From: Sulfurimonas sp. C5
GTDB taxonomy: Bacteria > Campylobacterota > Campylobacteria > Campylobacterales > Sulfurimonadaceae
Direction: 5' to 3'
DNA length: 64,000 nt
Assembly (NCBI RefSeq): GCF_029872055.1
Contig: NZ_JARXNQ010000002.1
Coordinates: 248,001-312,000 of the forward strand
Positions 7,780 to 17,070 of the stretch are shown in pieces. Under the pieces are notes generated by a model. It searched no databases. It saw only the letters and a program-made list of their open reading frames with translations, and was not told the DNA's origin. Within the stretch, counting starts at the first letter, position 1. The number at the start of each line of letters is the position of its first letter. The translations under genes and the position numbers were made by a program.

Positions 7780-9816
7780 TTGAGCAAAGTATATTTTTCT
7801 ACTTGGAATGGTGAACTGGTAAATAATGTCGGTAAACCTCAAGAAGAGTGGGAAGAATCAGCTTATAATCTGCCGGCACAGTATGATGATCACAGATCGT
7901 CACGTGCATTCATCGGTTGGGATGGTGTAACGCTATTTGATGAAGATGTAGATGTTATCCGTTTAGCGATGGAATATGCAGCACAGTATCAAGAATACTC
8001 TGAAGCGTGTGGTCGTTGTGCACCGGGACGCTGGGGTGGACGTATCTTATACGATCAACTTGATAAAATTGCGCGCGGTGAAGGTGAAACAGCTGATTTT
8101 GAACACCTAAAAGAGATCGGAAAAAGTATGCAAATCACTTCTAAATGTGAGATTGGAAAAACAGTTCCGAATCCTATTTTAGATCTGATGACACACTTTG
8201 AAGATACTTTCCTTGAGTGTATTAACGAGAAAAAACCATCGAAACATTACAATGCAGATGCGAGCTATATTGCAAAAATTACAGCTCCTTGTACAGATGC
8301 ATGTCCTGCACACGTTGATATCCCTGGATACATCGAAGGTGTAAGAGACTTACGTTTCGATGATTCTTTAGAAGCAACTCGTCAAACTATGCCGCTTGCA
8401 CATACATGTGGTCGTGTTTGTCCACACCCTTGTGAAGATGCATGTCGTAGAACAAACCTTGATGAGCCTATTTCAATTATGGCACTGAAACGTCTTGGTG
8501 CTGATTATGAGACAGACCATGGATATGACTTTTTCCACCCTATGGAGAAAAAAGCTCCGATTGGTAAGAAAATTGCGGTTATCGGTGCAGGTCCTGCTGG
8601 TCTTACAACAGCATACTATACAGCTGCTGAAGGAATTGAAGTTGACTGTTACGAAGAACTTCCGGTTCTTGGTGGTGAGGTAACTGTTGGAGTTCCAGAG
8701 TACCGTATGCCTTGGGATAAGTATCAAGAGGATATTGAATGTGTTCGTGATATGGGTGTAAACTTTATCACAAACCGTAAAATTACAGCTGACGATATGC
8801 GTAAGTTCGAACAAGAATATGACGCGGTTATGGTAGCAACTGGTACTCGTATCTCTAAAAAAGTTCGTTGTGACAATGAGCGTGAAGAGATTAAAGGATA
8901 CTGGGGAGCAATCGATTTCCTTGACTGGGTTAACCTGTATGAGAAGTTTGATATTAAAACTCCTAAGCATGTTCAAGAGCAGCAATTGCTTTCAACTGAT
9001 CACGTAGATTTAACTGGTAAAACAGTTGTGTGTGTCGGTGGTGGTTTTACATCGATGGACGTTGTACGTTGTTCAATCCGTGCAGGTGCTAAAAAAGTAT
9101 ATATGATTTATCGTCGTGATGAGAAAACTATCATCCGTAATACTACGTATGAAGAGTATCACGAAGCAGTTGAAGAGGGTGTAGAATTTTTATTCCACTC
9201 TGCAGTTAATACAATCACTACAAATGAAGATGATATTTTAACTGAATTACTGATTGATAAGTATGAATTAGTGCCAGATCCTGATGGTGGTCGCCCTAAC
9301 TTAGAAAAAATTGAGGGTGCGTCATATACGATTGAAGCAGATTATCTAATCCCTGCGGTTTCTCAATCAGCTGATCTTGGTCTTCTTCCTGAAGAGTGGG
9401 ATATCGAGATGACATCTTGGGCTACTATTAAAACAAACGGTAAAGACTATATGACATCTCGCAAAGGTATCTTTGCATCAGGTGACTGTGAATATGGTCC
9501 AATGACTATTGTTAATGCAGTAGGTCAGGCAAAACGTGCAGCTTCTGTAATGGCAAGATATGTACAATCTGGTGAGATCACTTTAACTGATGAAGAGATC
9601 ATGGAAGATCACTTAATGAAATTAAAAGTGTATAACAAAAACGAGAAAATCACTGGTTGGTTACCGGGATTACCTCGTGAGCATGCAGAAGTTCTTGACG
9701 TTGATGTAAGAAAAGACAACAACAAAGAAGTAAATCTTGGATTTACTCAAGAGCAGGCGTTAACAGAAGCTGAGCGTTGTATGCGTTGTTATTACATCGC
9801 TATGGTACAGGCATAA
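7780..9816 (+). CDS. NuoF C-terminal-like region fused to a GltD-like FAD/pyridine-nucleotide oxidoreductase
   Basis: Likely electron-input subunit of this complex I (678 residues), replacing NuoF. The start is a TTG behind TAGGAA. Residues about 40-150 resemble the C-terminal cluster domain of NuoF, but EACGRCAPGRWGG has Cys77 and Cys80 and a Gly where the third cysteine (CxxCxxC) should be; Cys123 (SKCEIG) fits the fourth. From about residue 165 it is like the glutamate synthase small subunit: CTDAC (171-175) and CGRVCPHPCEDAC (210-222) for iron-sulfur clusters, an FAD Rossmann motif AVIGAGPAGL near 266-275, a second nucleotide motif CVGGGFTSMDVV and the FAD-end motif GIFASGDCEYGP. The NuoF NADH/FMN domain is absent. 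It could pass electrons from NAD(P)H through FAD, or accept them from ferredoxin or flavodoxin; sequence alone does not decide. Confidence 0.85.
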   Translation: MSKVYFSTWNGELVNNVGKPQEEWEESAYNLPAQYDDHRSSRAFIGWDGVTLFDEDVDVIRLAMEYAAQYQEYSEACGRCAPGRWGGRILYDQLDKIARGEGETADFEHLKEIGKSMQITSKCEIGKTVPNPILDLMTHFEDTFLECINEKKPSKHYNADASYIAKITAPCTDACPAHVDIPGYIEGVRDLRFDDSLEATRQTMPLAHTCGRVCPHPCEDACRRTNLDEPISIMALKRLGADYETDHGYDFFHPMEKKAPIGKKIAVIGAGPAGLTTAYYTAAEGIEVDCYEELPVLGGEVTVGVPEYRMPWDKYQEDIECVRDMGVNFITNRKITADDMRKFEQEYDAVMVATGTRISKKVRCDNEREEIKGYWGAIDFLDWVNLYEKFDIKTPKHVQEQQLLSTDHVDLTGKTVVCVGGGFTSMDVVRCSIRAGAKKVYMIYRRDEKTIIRNTTYEEYHEAVEEGVEFLFHSAVNTITTNEDDILTELLIDKYELVPDPDGGRPNLEKIEGASYTIEADYLIPAVSQSADLGLLPEEWDIEMTSWATIKTNGKDYMTSRKGIFASGDCEYGPMTIVNAVGQAKRAASVMARYVQSGEITLTDEEIMEDHLMKLKVYNKNEKITGWLPGLPREHAEVLDVDVRKDNNKEVNLGFTQEQALTEAERCMRCYYIAMVQA

Positions 9817-9825
9817 GGGGGCGGA

Positions 9826-12072
9826 ATGAGTAAGACAATTAACTTTAAAATTGATGGTCAACTTGTAGAAGCTCAAAAGGGTGAGACTATCTTACAAGTT
9901 GCACGTAAAGCGGGAATCCATATTCCTACTATGTGTTACATCTCAAAAACAAGCCCTTGTGCATCGTGCCGTATCTGTTCTGTAGAGGTTGAAGGTGTAG
10001 ATGGTTTTATTCTATCGTGTAATACGCCTCCGACTGAGGGAATTGAAGTAAAAACAAATTCTGCTGCATTAGAGCAAGAGCGTGTAAACATCATGAAACT
10101 TTATGATGTTAACCACCCATTAGAATGTGGTGTTTGTGATAAGTCTGGTGAGTGTGATCTTCAAAACATGACACTTGATTTTGGAATTTCACAACAAAGC
10201 TTTACAGCTCGTGAGCAACATAAAACAGTTAAAGACTGGGGTCTTATCTCATATGATCCTGCTTTATGTATTATGTGTGAGAAGTGTACGCACGTTTGTA
10301 ATGAAGCTATCGGTGATGATGCAATTGATGTTTTCTTTGGTGGATACAGTTCAACTATTATCCCTAAAAATGCTGAGAAATTAGACTGTACTTTCTGTGG
10401 TGAGTGTATTGCAGTATGTCCGGTCGGTGCACTTGTGAGCTCTGAGTTTAAATACTCTGCAAATGCATGGGAACTTTCACGTATCCCGTCAACTTGTGCA
10501 CACTGTTCAGCTGGATGTTCATTAGAGTACGAAGTACGTCACACTGGCATTAACGGTGCTGAAGCAATTCACAGAGTAAAAAATAACTTTGAATACACTT
10601 CACTGTGTGGTGCTGGACGTTTCGGATTTGATTTTAACAATGAGCAAAAAAGTGATTCTGCTGCATTTAACGCTGCCGTAGAGGCTGTGAAAAATGCAGG
10701 TGCTATTCGCTTTAGTTCAATGATTACGAACGAAGAAGCGTACATCTTACAGAAGTTAAAAGAGACGCAAGGCTTGAAACTGTTCAATGAGGATGCTAGA
10801 AAATACGCTGCTTTTATGAAAGCATACAGTTCTGTAAGCGGTAAACTTCACCATAGTGGTTCATTAGATGCAATCAAACAAGCTGAAGCGGCTATCGTTT
10901 TAGGGTCAAGAGTTGCAACTGACAATCCGGGTGTAAGATATGCTTTAACAACAGCATCTCGCCATAACGGTGCAAAAATTGTATATGCGCATCCGATCGA
11001 AGACGCATTACTTCAAAATACTGTTACACAGTTCATGAAATATGAAGTTGGTACTGAAGAGGGTGTTTTAGCACTAATTGCAAATGAGCTTTTAGAGAAT
11101 GTGGATGTAGATGAAGATACAAAAGCATTCTTAGATAATTTAGATCTTGGAAACCTGTCTGCTGAGAGCAATGTAGGTGACGATGAACTTAAATTCATGA
11201 AAAAATCTTTTGCTCGTGCGAAAAACAACGTACTGATTATCGGTAGTGATGTTTTAGCACATGAAAGAGCAGAAAATATTGCAAAACTTGCAGCTATTAT
11301 TGAAAAATATACGACGTTTACTTTAGTTGTAATCCCAAGCGAAGTAAATACTATCGGTGCAAGCATGATTTGTGATCTTGATGTGGATACTGACACTGCA
11401 AACGTTGTTGGTTATAACGCTCAAGGTGACTTTGTTATTTCATCTTTAGGTGATGCAGATATGGCAGTACCTGCACTCAACCAACAAGAGGGAACTGTTG
11501 TAAGTATTGACAACAGAGTGCTTCCGTTAAACGTGGCACTCGGTTTTGACGGTTATACGTTAAACGATATTGCAAATGCTTTAGGCTTAGAGGCTAAAAA
11601 CACAATTGACTACACGAAAGAGTTGGCAAGTGTTGCAGGCTTTAAAGCGATTGAATTCGATGACTTAGAGAACTTCTTAACTGGGCTTGGTGAAGATGTG
11701 AGAGGTTATCTGTTAGACGAAGTTGAAGTTGAAGCAGACGGGAAGCTTGAAGATGTAGAAGAATTACCGGAATATAACGGTACAGTTATCTACAATGCAA
11801 ACCCTGTATTACAGTTTAACAACTATACGAACAAAACTAAACAATTACCAAAAGATAATAGTTTAAGAGGTTCTGCACAGTTTGCAACGGCTGCAAAAAT
11901 TTCTGACGGTGATACGGTAACGATCACTTTTGGTGCAACTACATTAACAAGAACATTTAAACTTGATGATGAGTTAAAAGGGACTATTGCACTTAATCCT
12001 ATGTTTGATCAAACAGAAGATGCTAGTGCGTATAGATTCGCTAAATCTAAGATAGAAAGAGTGGTATCATGA
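9826..12072 (+). CDS. nuoG: NADH-quinone oxidoreductase subunit G, copy 1
   Basis: Iron-sulfur wire subunit of the peripheral arm (748 residues). Cluster motifs in order: [2Fe-2S] Cys37, Cys48, Cys51, Cys65; His97/Cys101/Cys104/Cys110 (HPLECGVCDKSGEC); Cys148-x2-Cys151-x2-Cys154-x3-Cys158; Cys188-x2-Cys191-x2-Cys194-x3-Cys198 (CTFCGECIAVCPVGAL); and an extra set at 224/227/231 (CAHCSAGC) with LCGAG further on, as for the off-path cluster N7. A degenerate molybdopterin-oxidoreductase-like domain follows, with no sign of an active molybdenum site. GGGGCGG before the ATG serves as ribosome site. It overlaps the second nuoG by ATGA. Confidence 0.93.
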   Translation: MSKTINFKIDGQLVEAQKGETILQVARKAGIHIPTMCYISKTSPCASCRICSVEVEGVDGFILSCNTPPTEGIEVKTNSAALEQERVNIMKLYDVNHPLECGVCDKSGECDLQNMTLDFGISQQSFTAREQHKTVKDWGLISYDPALCIMCEKCTHVCNEAIGDDAIDVFFGGYSSTIIPKNAEKLDCTFCGECIAVCPVGALVSSEFKYSANAWELSRIPSTCAHCSAGCSLEYEVRHTGINGAEAIHRVKNNFEYTSLCGAGRFGFDFNNEQKSDSAAFNAAVEAVKNAGAIRFSSMITNEEAYILQKLKETQGLKLFNEDARKYAAFMKAYSSVSGKLHHSGSLDAIKQAEAAIVLGSRVATDNPGVRYALTTASRHNGAKIVYAHPIEDALLQNTVTQFMKYEVGTEEGVLALIANELLENVDVDEDTKAFLDNLDLGNLSAESNVGDDELKFMKKSFARAKNNVLIIGSDVLAHERAENIAKLAAIIEKYTTFTLVVIPSEVNTIGASMICDLDVDTDTANVVGYNAQGDFVISSLGDADMAVPALNQQEGTVVSIDNRVLPLNVALGFDGYTLNDIANALGLEAKNTIDYTKELASVAGFKAIEFDDLENFLTGLGEDVRGYLLDEVEVEADGKLEDVEELPEYNGTVIYNANPVLQFNNYTNKTKQLPKDNSLRGSAQFATAAKISDGDTVTITFGATTLTRTFKLDDELKGTIALNPMFDQTEDASAYRFAKSKIERVVS

Positions 12073-14555
12073 GTAAAATCAGTATAAATATTGATGGCCG
12101 TGAGATACAGACGCAAGAGGGTGAGTATATACTCAATGCCGCTCGTGCGAATGATATTTTCATACCGGCAATATGTTATTTGACGAGATGTTCGCCAACT
12201 CTAGCTTGTCGTATTTGTCTTGTTGAAGCTGACGGGAAACAAGTATATGCTTGTAACGCTAAAGCTAAAGACGGGATGAATATTACAACTACGACAGAGA
12301 ACATCGAAAAAGAGCGTCGTGCTATTATGGAAGTTTACGATGTAAACCATCCATTACAGTGTGGTGTTTGTGACCAATCTGGTGAGTGTGAGCTTCAGAA
12401 CTATACTTTAGAAATTGAAGTAGATTCACAAAGCTATGCGATCAAAGATGTAGATAGAAGTGCTCATGACTGGGGGCACTTACACTACGATCCGGGTCTA
12501 TGTATAGTTTGTGAGAGATGTGTTACTGCATGTAAAGATATGATTGGTGACAACTCACTTAAAACTATTGCACGTGGTGCTGAAGGTATTGATGCGGAAT
12601 TTAAAGAAACAATGCCTAAAGATGCATATGCGATGTGGAATAAACTGAACAAGTCGGTAATCGGTTTAACAGATGGTACTGATCATCTAGATTGTACATC
12701 ATGTGGTGAGTGTGCTGCTGTATGTCCTGTTGGTGCATTAGTTGATACACATTTCATGTACAAATCAAATGCATGGGAACTAAACCAAGTTCCTGCAACT
12801 TGTGGTCACTGTTCGGCAGGATGTCAAATCTCTTACGATGTAAAACATACAAGTTTACATGACGATACAGAGAAAATTTATCGTGTTATGAACGAGTGGA
12901 ACTATGTATCTTTATGTGGTGCGGGTCGTTACGGTTTTGATTACCAAAACACAACTACTGCAAAAGATGAAGTGGCATTTGCTAATGCAGTAGAAGCTTT
13001 CAAAAAAGCAGATACGATTGCATTTACTTCAACTATCACAAATGAAGAAGCATATCTCTTACAAGCTATGAAAGAGAAATTTGGTTACAAACTTGTAAAC
13101 AATGAAGCAAAATCGTTCCAAACGTTCTTAAAAGATTATTCTGAAGTAAGCGGTAAATCACTTTACGGCGGAGATCTTAAAGTAACTATGGATTCTAACT
13201 TTATTGTTTCAGTTGGATCGGCACTTAAAACTGATAATCCAAATGCTAGATACGCTCTTAACAACTCTATGACGGTAAACAAAGGTGCTGGACTTTACTT
13301 TCACCCTCTAAAAGATCCTGTTATTGAAGGTCTTGGAAAGTCTATCATGACTGTAGAACATGCACCGCTTCAAGAAGAGATCGCTCTTTACTTAGTTCTA
13401 GATCTATTCGGTGACAAAGCAGCTATGCCAAGTGATGTTTCTGAATATTTAGCATCTTTTCACTCTGAGAAAACTATTACGGTTGAAGAGACTGTAAAAG
13501 AAAAAGTTATTGAACTTGTTAAAGAGATGAAAGTTAACGAAGAAACTGGTGAGGAAGAAGAAGTTGAAGTAGAAAAATCTACTATGGTTTCTAAGAAAGT
13601 TGCCAAAGACGTTACAGTTGATGAAAATAAACTTTTAGAGCTTATCGGTGCTGGTGATAAGTTTATGGAAGATTTAGAGAAAAACCTGAAAAAAGCAGAA
13701 ACTTTTGCTCTTATGGTTGGACCGGATCTTTACAACCATCCAAACTCTAAAAATTTAGCAAGACTAGTTGCATTAATTGAGAAGTATTCTAAATTTGAAG
13801 TTACAATGATTCCTACACTTACAAATACGTTAGGTGTTAGTTTAATTTGTGACCTTGACGATACAGCTGGATCTTATACTGTTGGTTACAACACAAATGG
13901 TGACTTTACACTATCAGCTTTAGGTGACGGTGATCTTGATATGCCTGCTATGAATCAACAAGAGGGAACGCTTACTTCGATTAACAAAAGAGTAAATCCT
14001 ACAAATGCTGCAGTGTCATATAAAGGGTATGAGTTAAACGATATTGCTAATGCTCTTGGTCTTGAAGCTGAAAACGTAATTGATTACACTGTAAAACTTC
14101 CTGTTGCAAAAGGTTTTAAAGCAGAGCAGTTTGACAACCTTCCAAACCATTATGAAAATGATGGTACAGAAGTAAGAGGTTATGTGTTAGAAAACGTAGC
14201 AGTTACTTCAAGCGGTGACGAGAGTGTGGCTAAATTCAGCGAGGACAAGCTAGAAGGTAGTATAATCTACCTTGCAAATCCTGTAAGACAATTTAACGAC
14301 TTCACAAACAAAGCTACTGAACTTGATGAAGTAAGCGGTGTATATATGTCAGAAGAGTTCTTATCTAACTCAGACTTCAACGAGGGAGATACAGTAAGAG
14401 TGAAAACTGACAAAGGGGAACTTACAGCTGCTGTAGTTAGTGATAACAAAATAGCTGGCTCAATTGTAGTTCTTCCTACTTTTGATTCTAAATTAAATTC
14501 AGAGGCATTATTTGACGGTTACCGTTTCAATGTAGCTTCGATAGAAAGGGTGTAG
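12069..14555 (+). CDS. nuoG: NADH-quinone oxidoreductase subunit G, copy 2
   Basis: Second complete NuoG-type protein (828 residues), directly after the first and translationally overlapped with it. It keeps the same ligand series: the N-terminal [2Fe-2S] cysteines, HPLQCGVCDQSGEC, CIVCERCVTAC, CTSCGECAAVCPVGAL, and CGHCSAGC with LCGAG. It differs from copy 1 by an insertion between the two four-cysteine sets and by a highly charged Glu/Lys-rich segment at about residues 468-525. The C-terminal halves of the two copies align along their length (for example MNQQEGTLTSINKRV against LNQQEGTVVSIDNRV), so this is a gene duplication. Whether both sit in one complex or in alternative complexes is unknown. 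Confidence 0.92.
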   Translation: MSKISINIDGREIQTQEGEYILNAARANDIFIPAICYLTRCSPTLACRICLVEADGKQVYACNAKAKDGMNITTTTENIEKERRAIMEVYDVNHPLQCGVCDQSGECELQNYTLEIEVDSQSYAIKDVDRSAHDWGHLHYDPGLCIVCERCVTACKDMIGDNSLKTIARGAEGIDAEFKETMPKDAYAMWNKLNKSVIGLTDGTDHLDCTSCGECAAVCPVGALVDTHFMYKSNAWELNQVPATCGHCSAGCQISYDVKHTSLHDDTEKIYRVMNEWNYVSLCGAGRYGFDYQNTTTAKDEVAFANAVEAFKKADTIAFTSTITNEEAYLLQAMKEKFGYKLVNNEAKSFQTFLKDYSEVSGKSLYGGDLKVTMDSNFIVSVGSALKTDNPNARYALNNSMTVNKGAGLYFHPLKDPVIEGLGKSIMTVEHAPLQEEIALYLVLDLFGDKAAMPSDVSEYLASFHSEKTITVEETVKEKVIELVKEMKVNEETGEEEEVEVEKSTMVSKKVAKDVTVDENKLLELIGAGDKFMEDLEKNLKKAETFALMVGPDLYNHPNSKNLARLVALIEKYSKFEVTMIPTLTNTLGVSLICDLDDTAGSYTVGYNTNGDFTLSALGDGDLDMPAMNQQEGTLTSINKRVNPTNAAVSYKGYELNDIANALGLEAENVIDYTVKLPVAKGFKAEQFDNLPNHYENDGTEVRGYVLENVAVTSSGDESVAKFSEDKLEGSIIYLANPVRQFNDFTNKATELDEVSGVYMSEEFLSNSDFNEGDTVRVKTDKGELTAAVVSDNKIAGSIVVLPTFDSKLNSEALFDGYRFNVASIERV

Positions 14556-14558
14556 TGT

Positions 14559-15548
14559 ATGGATAGCGCATATTTAATAGAAACGATTATTAAAGTTGTT
14601 GTAATTTTACTAATATTCTCAGCACTTGCTGGTATTGGTACTTATTTTGAAAGAAAGGTACTTGCATTTATGCAACGTCGTCTTGGACCAATGAATGTTG
14701 GTCCTTACGGACTTTTACAAGTTGCAGCAGATGGTATCAAACTTTTTACAAAAGAGGATATTATCCCAACAGGTGTTGTTGGAAAAATCTTTAAAATTGC
14801 TCCGGTAATTACTGCTGCAACTGCATTTATGGCAGCTGCTGCTATTCCATTCTTACCGTCTTTTACAATTTTTGGATACGAAGTACACCCGATTGTTGCA
14901 GATATCAATATCGGTATCTTATACATCCTAGGTATTATGGCAGTTGGTCTATATGGACCATTACTAGGTGGTATGGCTTCAGCAAATAAATATTCACTAA
15001 TTTCAGCTGCTCGTACAGCTGCAGTATTTATTTCGTATGAAGTTGTAACTGGTTTATCAATTTTAGCTCCAATTATGATGGTTGGTTCACTTTCATTAAT
15101 CGATTTTAATGAGTATCAAGCTGGCGGTATCTCAAACTGGATCGTATGGTCACAACCGGTAGCGTTTGTACTTTTCTGGATTGCTGCTTTTGCTGAAACT
15201 GGTCGTACACCATTCCACTTAATTGCAAACGATCACGAAATTATTGATGGTTTCGGTACAGAGTACTCTGGTATGAGATGGGGTCTTTTCTTCATCGGTG
15301 AGTATGCGAACATGTTCTTTATCTCATTTGTTATTCCACTTATTTTCTTAGGTGGATACGGAGACGGTAGTTTCCTAGGAGCTTTAGGTTTATTAGCAAA
15401 AGTTGCATTTTTCTTCTTCTTTTTCTTATGGACTAGAGCTGCATGGCCAGATGTAAGACCGGATCAACTTATGTGGTTATGTTGGAAAGTGCTTATGCCA
15501 ATCGCAGTGATTAACGTTGTAATCACTGGTTTTGTAATGATGTTTTAA
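14559..15548 (+). CDS. nuoH: NADH-quinone oxidoreductase subunit H
   Basis: Membrane subunit (329 residues, about eight helices) linking the quinone cavity to the proton-pumping arm. Signatures are [24 protein letters not shown] near the N-terminus, [18 protein letters not shown] in the middle (the acidic loop near the quinone tunnel) and [21 protein letters not shown] near the C-terminus. It starts three bases after the second nuoG stop. Confidence 0.96.
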   Translation: MDSAYLIETIIKVVVILLIFSALAGIGTYFERKVLAFMQRRLGPMNVGPYGLLQVAADGIKLFTKEDIIPTGVVGKIFKIAPVITAATAFMAAAAIPFLPSFTIFGYEVHPIVADINIGILYILGIMAVGLYGPLLGGMASANKYSLISAARTAAVFISYEVVTGLSILAPIMMVGSLSLIDFNEYQAGGISNWIVWSQPVAFVLFWIAAFAETGRTPFHLIANDHEIIDGFGTEYSGMRWGLFFIGEYANMFFISFVIPLIFLGGYGDGSFLGALGLLAKVAFFFFFFLWTRAAWPDVRPDQLMWLCWKVLMPIAVINVVITGFVMMF

Positions 15549-15559
15549 GGGGATATGGG

Positions 15560-16177
15560 ATGAATATGGAACCATTTAACGATAGAAACGTAGCTGAAAA
15601 CGGCTACTTCTTAGTAGATATCGAAGATTATCCTAAAACACCATGGGAGAAATTCGTACGTGTTGCAAAAAGAACTTTTAAAGGGGAGCTTTTTGTAGGT
15701 CTGTGGGTTGTACTTCGTGAGATGATCAAAGCTGATATACACACAGTACAATATCCGGCTGAAAAAATGCCAATCGGACCAAGATACCGTGCTGTTCACG
15801 AGATGAAACGTCTTTGGGAATCAGATGCTGAAAGATGTATTGGATGTGGTCTTTGTGAAAAGATTTGTATCTCTAACTGTATCCGTATGGAGACAAAATA
15901 CGATGAAAACCAAAGAAAAGAAGTTTCTGAATACAGCATCAACTTAGGGCGTTGTATCTTCTGTGGTTATTGTGCGGAAGTTTGTCCAGAGCTTGCTATT
16001 ACTCATGGTGGTGAGTATGAAAATGCGAGTGATCAAAGAGAGCATTTCATTTTATATGATGATATGTTAACACCAATAGACACTATGAAAGCAAAAGCTC
16101 AAAGAGAGTTTGAAGGTTTCGGTGCTATTACACCACATGAAGATGAGCGTGTTAAGAAAACACCTCTAGCATATTAA
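15560..16177 (+). CDS. nuoI: NADH-quinone oxidoreductase subunit I
   Basis: Ferredoxin-like subunit (205 residues) carrying clusters N6a and N6b, which pass electrons to N2 in NuoB. Ligands are Cys93, Cys96, Cys99, Cys103 ([11 protein letters not shown]) and Cys132, Cys135, Cys138, Cys142 ([12 protein letters not shown]). AAGGGGAT lies before the start. A second ATG two codons on is possible. The C-terminal tail is charged. Confidence 0.96.
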   Translation: MNMEPFNDRNVAENGYFLVDIEDYPKTPWEKFVRVAKRTFKGELFVGLWVVLREMIKADIHTVQYPAEKMPIGPRYRAVHEMKRLWESDAERCIGCGLCEKICISNCIRMETKYDENQRKEVSEYSINLGRCIFCGYCAEVCPELAITHGGEYENASDQREHFILYDDMLTPIDTMKAKAQREFEGFGAITPHEDERVKKTPLAY

Positions 16178-16189
16178 GGAGTTTGGACT

Positions 16190-16762
16190 ATGTTTGAAGC
16201 GATAGCGTTTTACTTATTTGCGTTTTTAACTATTGCAATGTTTTACATTACTGTAACAACATCGCAAGCGTTATATGCATTAAGTGCATTAGCGGCAGGA
16301 ATGATTTTTATATCGGCATTTTTCTTTATCCTTGGTGCTGATTTCTTAGGTGCGATACAAATTATCGTTTATACGGGTGCTGTAATGGCTCTTTATGCTT
16401 TTGGTATGATGTTCTTCGACACTACACGTGAAGTAAAAGAGAAGCAAGGTAACAAATACATCGTAGTTGGAATGGCAACTTTATCAGCTATTTTAGTTGT
16501 ACTTATTTTTGCTGCTCCAATCGTATCTGACAATATGATGGCATTTGCTCCGGAATTAGAAAACGTAGGTAATACACAACAAGTTGGTGTTGTTTTATTT
16601 ACAAAATACCTTATTCCATTTGAAGTAGCTGCAGTAATGCTTTTAGTAGCTATGATTGCAGGTATTATCTTAGCTGGTAAGAAAATGGATCTTTCACTTA
16701 CAATGATGAGTGCTGATGAGATCCTTGAACTTGAAGAAAAAAATAAAAAGGTGCTTTCATGA
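16190..16762 (+). CDS. nuoJ: NADH-quinone oxidoreductase subunit J
   Basis: Membrane-arm subunit of 190 residues with five predicted helices. The signature around the third helix is FLGAIQIIVYTGAVMALYAFGMMF, the region that carries the pi-bulge in known structures. TAAGGAG precedes the start. It overlaps nuoK by four bases. Confidence 0.94.
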   Translation: MFEAIAFYLFAFLTIAMFYITVTTSQALYALSALAAGMIFISAFFFILGADFLGAIQIIVYTGAVMALYAFGMMFFDTTREVKEKQGNKYIVVGMATLSAILVVLIFAAPIVSDNMMAFAPELENVGNTQQVGVVLFTKYLIPFEVAAVMLLVAMIAGIILAGKKMDLSLTMMSADEILELEEKNKKVLS

Positions 16763-17067
16763 TGGAAATAGGTTTAAATCACTATCTTGTTCTATCTACA
16801 ATACTCTTTGCTATTGGTTTAGTGGGTGTAATGAAAAGAAAGAACCTGTTATTACTGTTTTTCGCAACTGAGATTTTACTAAACTCGGTAAATGTAGCTT
16901 TTGCTGCGATTTCACATTATTACGGTGACCTAACAGGTCAAATGTTTGCATTTTTTGTAATTGCTATTGCTGCTTCGGAAGTAGCTGTTGGTCTTGGTTT
17001 ATTAATTGTATGGCACAAACGTCACAACAATATTGACCTTGAAACTATGGCAAGTATGAGAGGATAA
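16759..17067 (+). CDS. nuoK: NADH-quinone oxidoreductase subunit K
   Basis: Small membrane-arm subunit (102 residues, three helices), related to MrpC. Conserved intramembrane acidic residues are present in ATEILLNSVNVAF and ASEVAVGLGLLIVWH. The start overlaps the nuoJ stop as ATGATG; either of two adjacent ATG codons could be used. Confidence 0.95.
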   Translation: MMEIGLNHYLVLSTILFAIGLVGVMKRKNLLLLFFATEILLNSVNVAFAAISHYYGDLTGQMFAFFVIAIAASEVAVGLGLLIVWHKRHNNIDLETMASMRG

Positions 17068-17070
17068 AAT

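Noticed and set aside
8473-8985. 170-codon open frame on the minus strand inside the nuo flavoprotein gene
   Set aside because: It lies wholly antisense to a clearly coding, motif-rich gene, and its protein has no recognisable domain; its composition looks like a shadow frame.
11013-11396. 127-codon minus-strand frame inside the first nuoG
   Set aside because: Ser/Phe-rich antisense shadow of a conserved gene, with no ribosome site or promoter.
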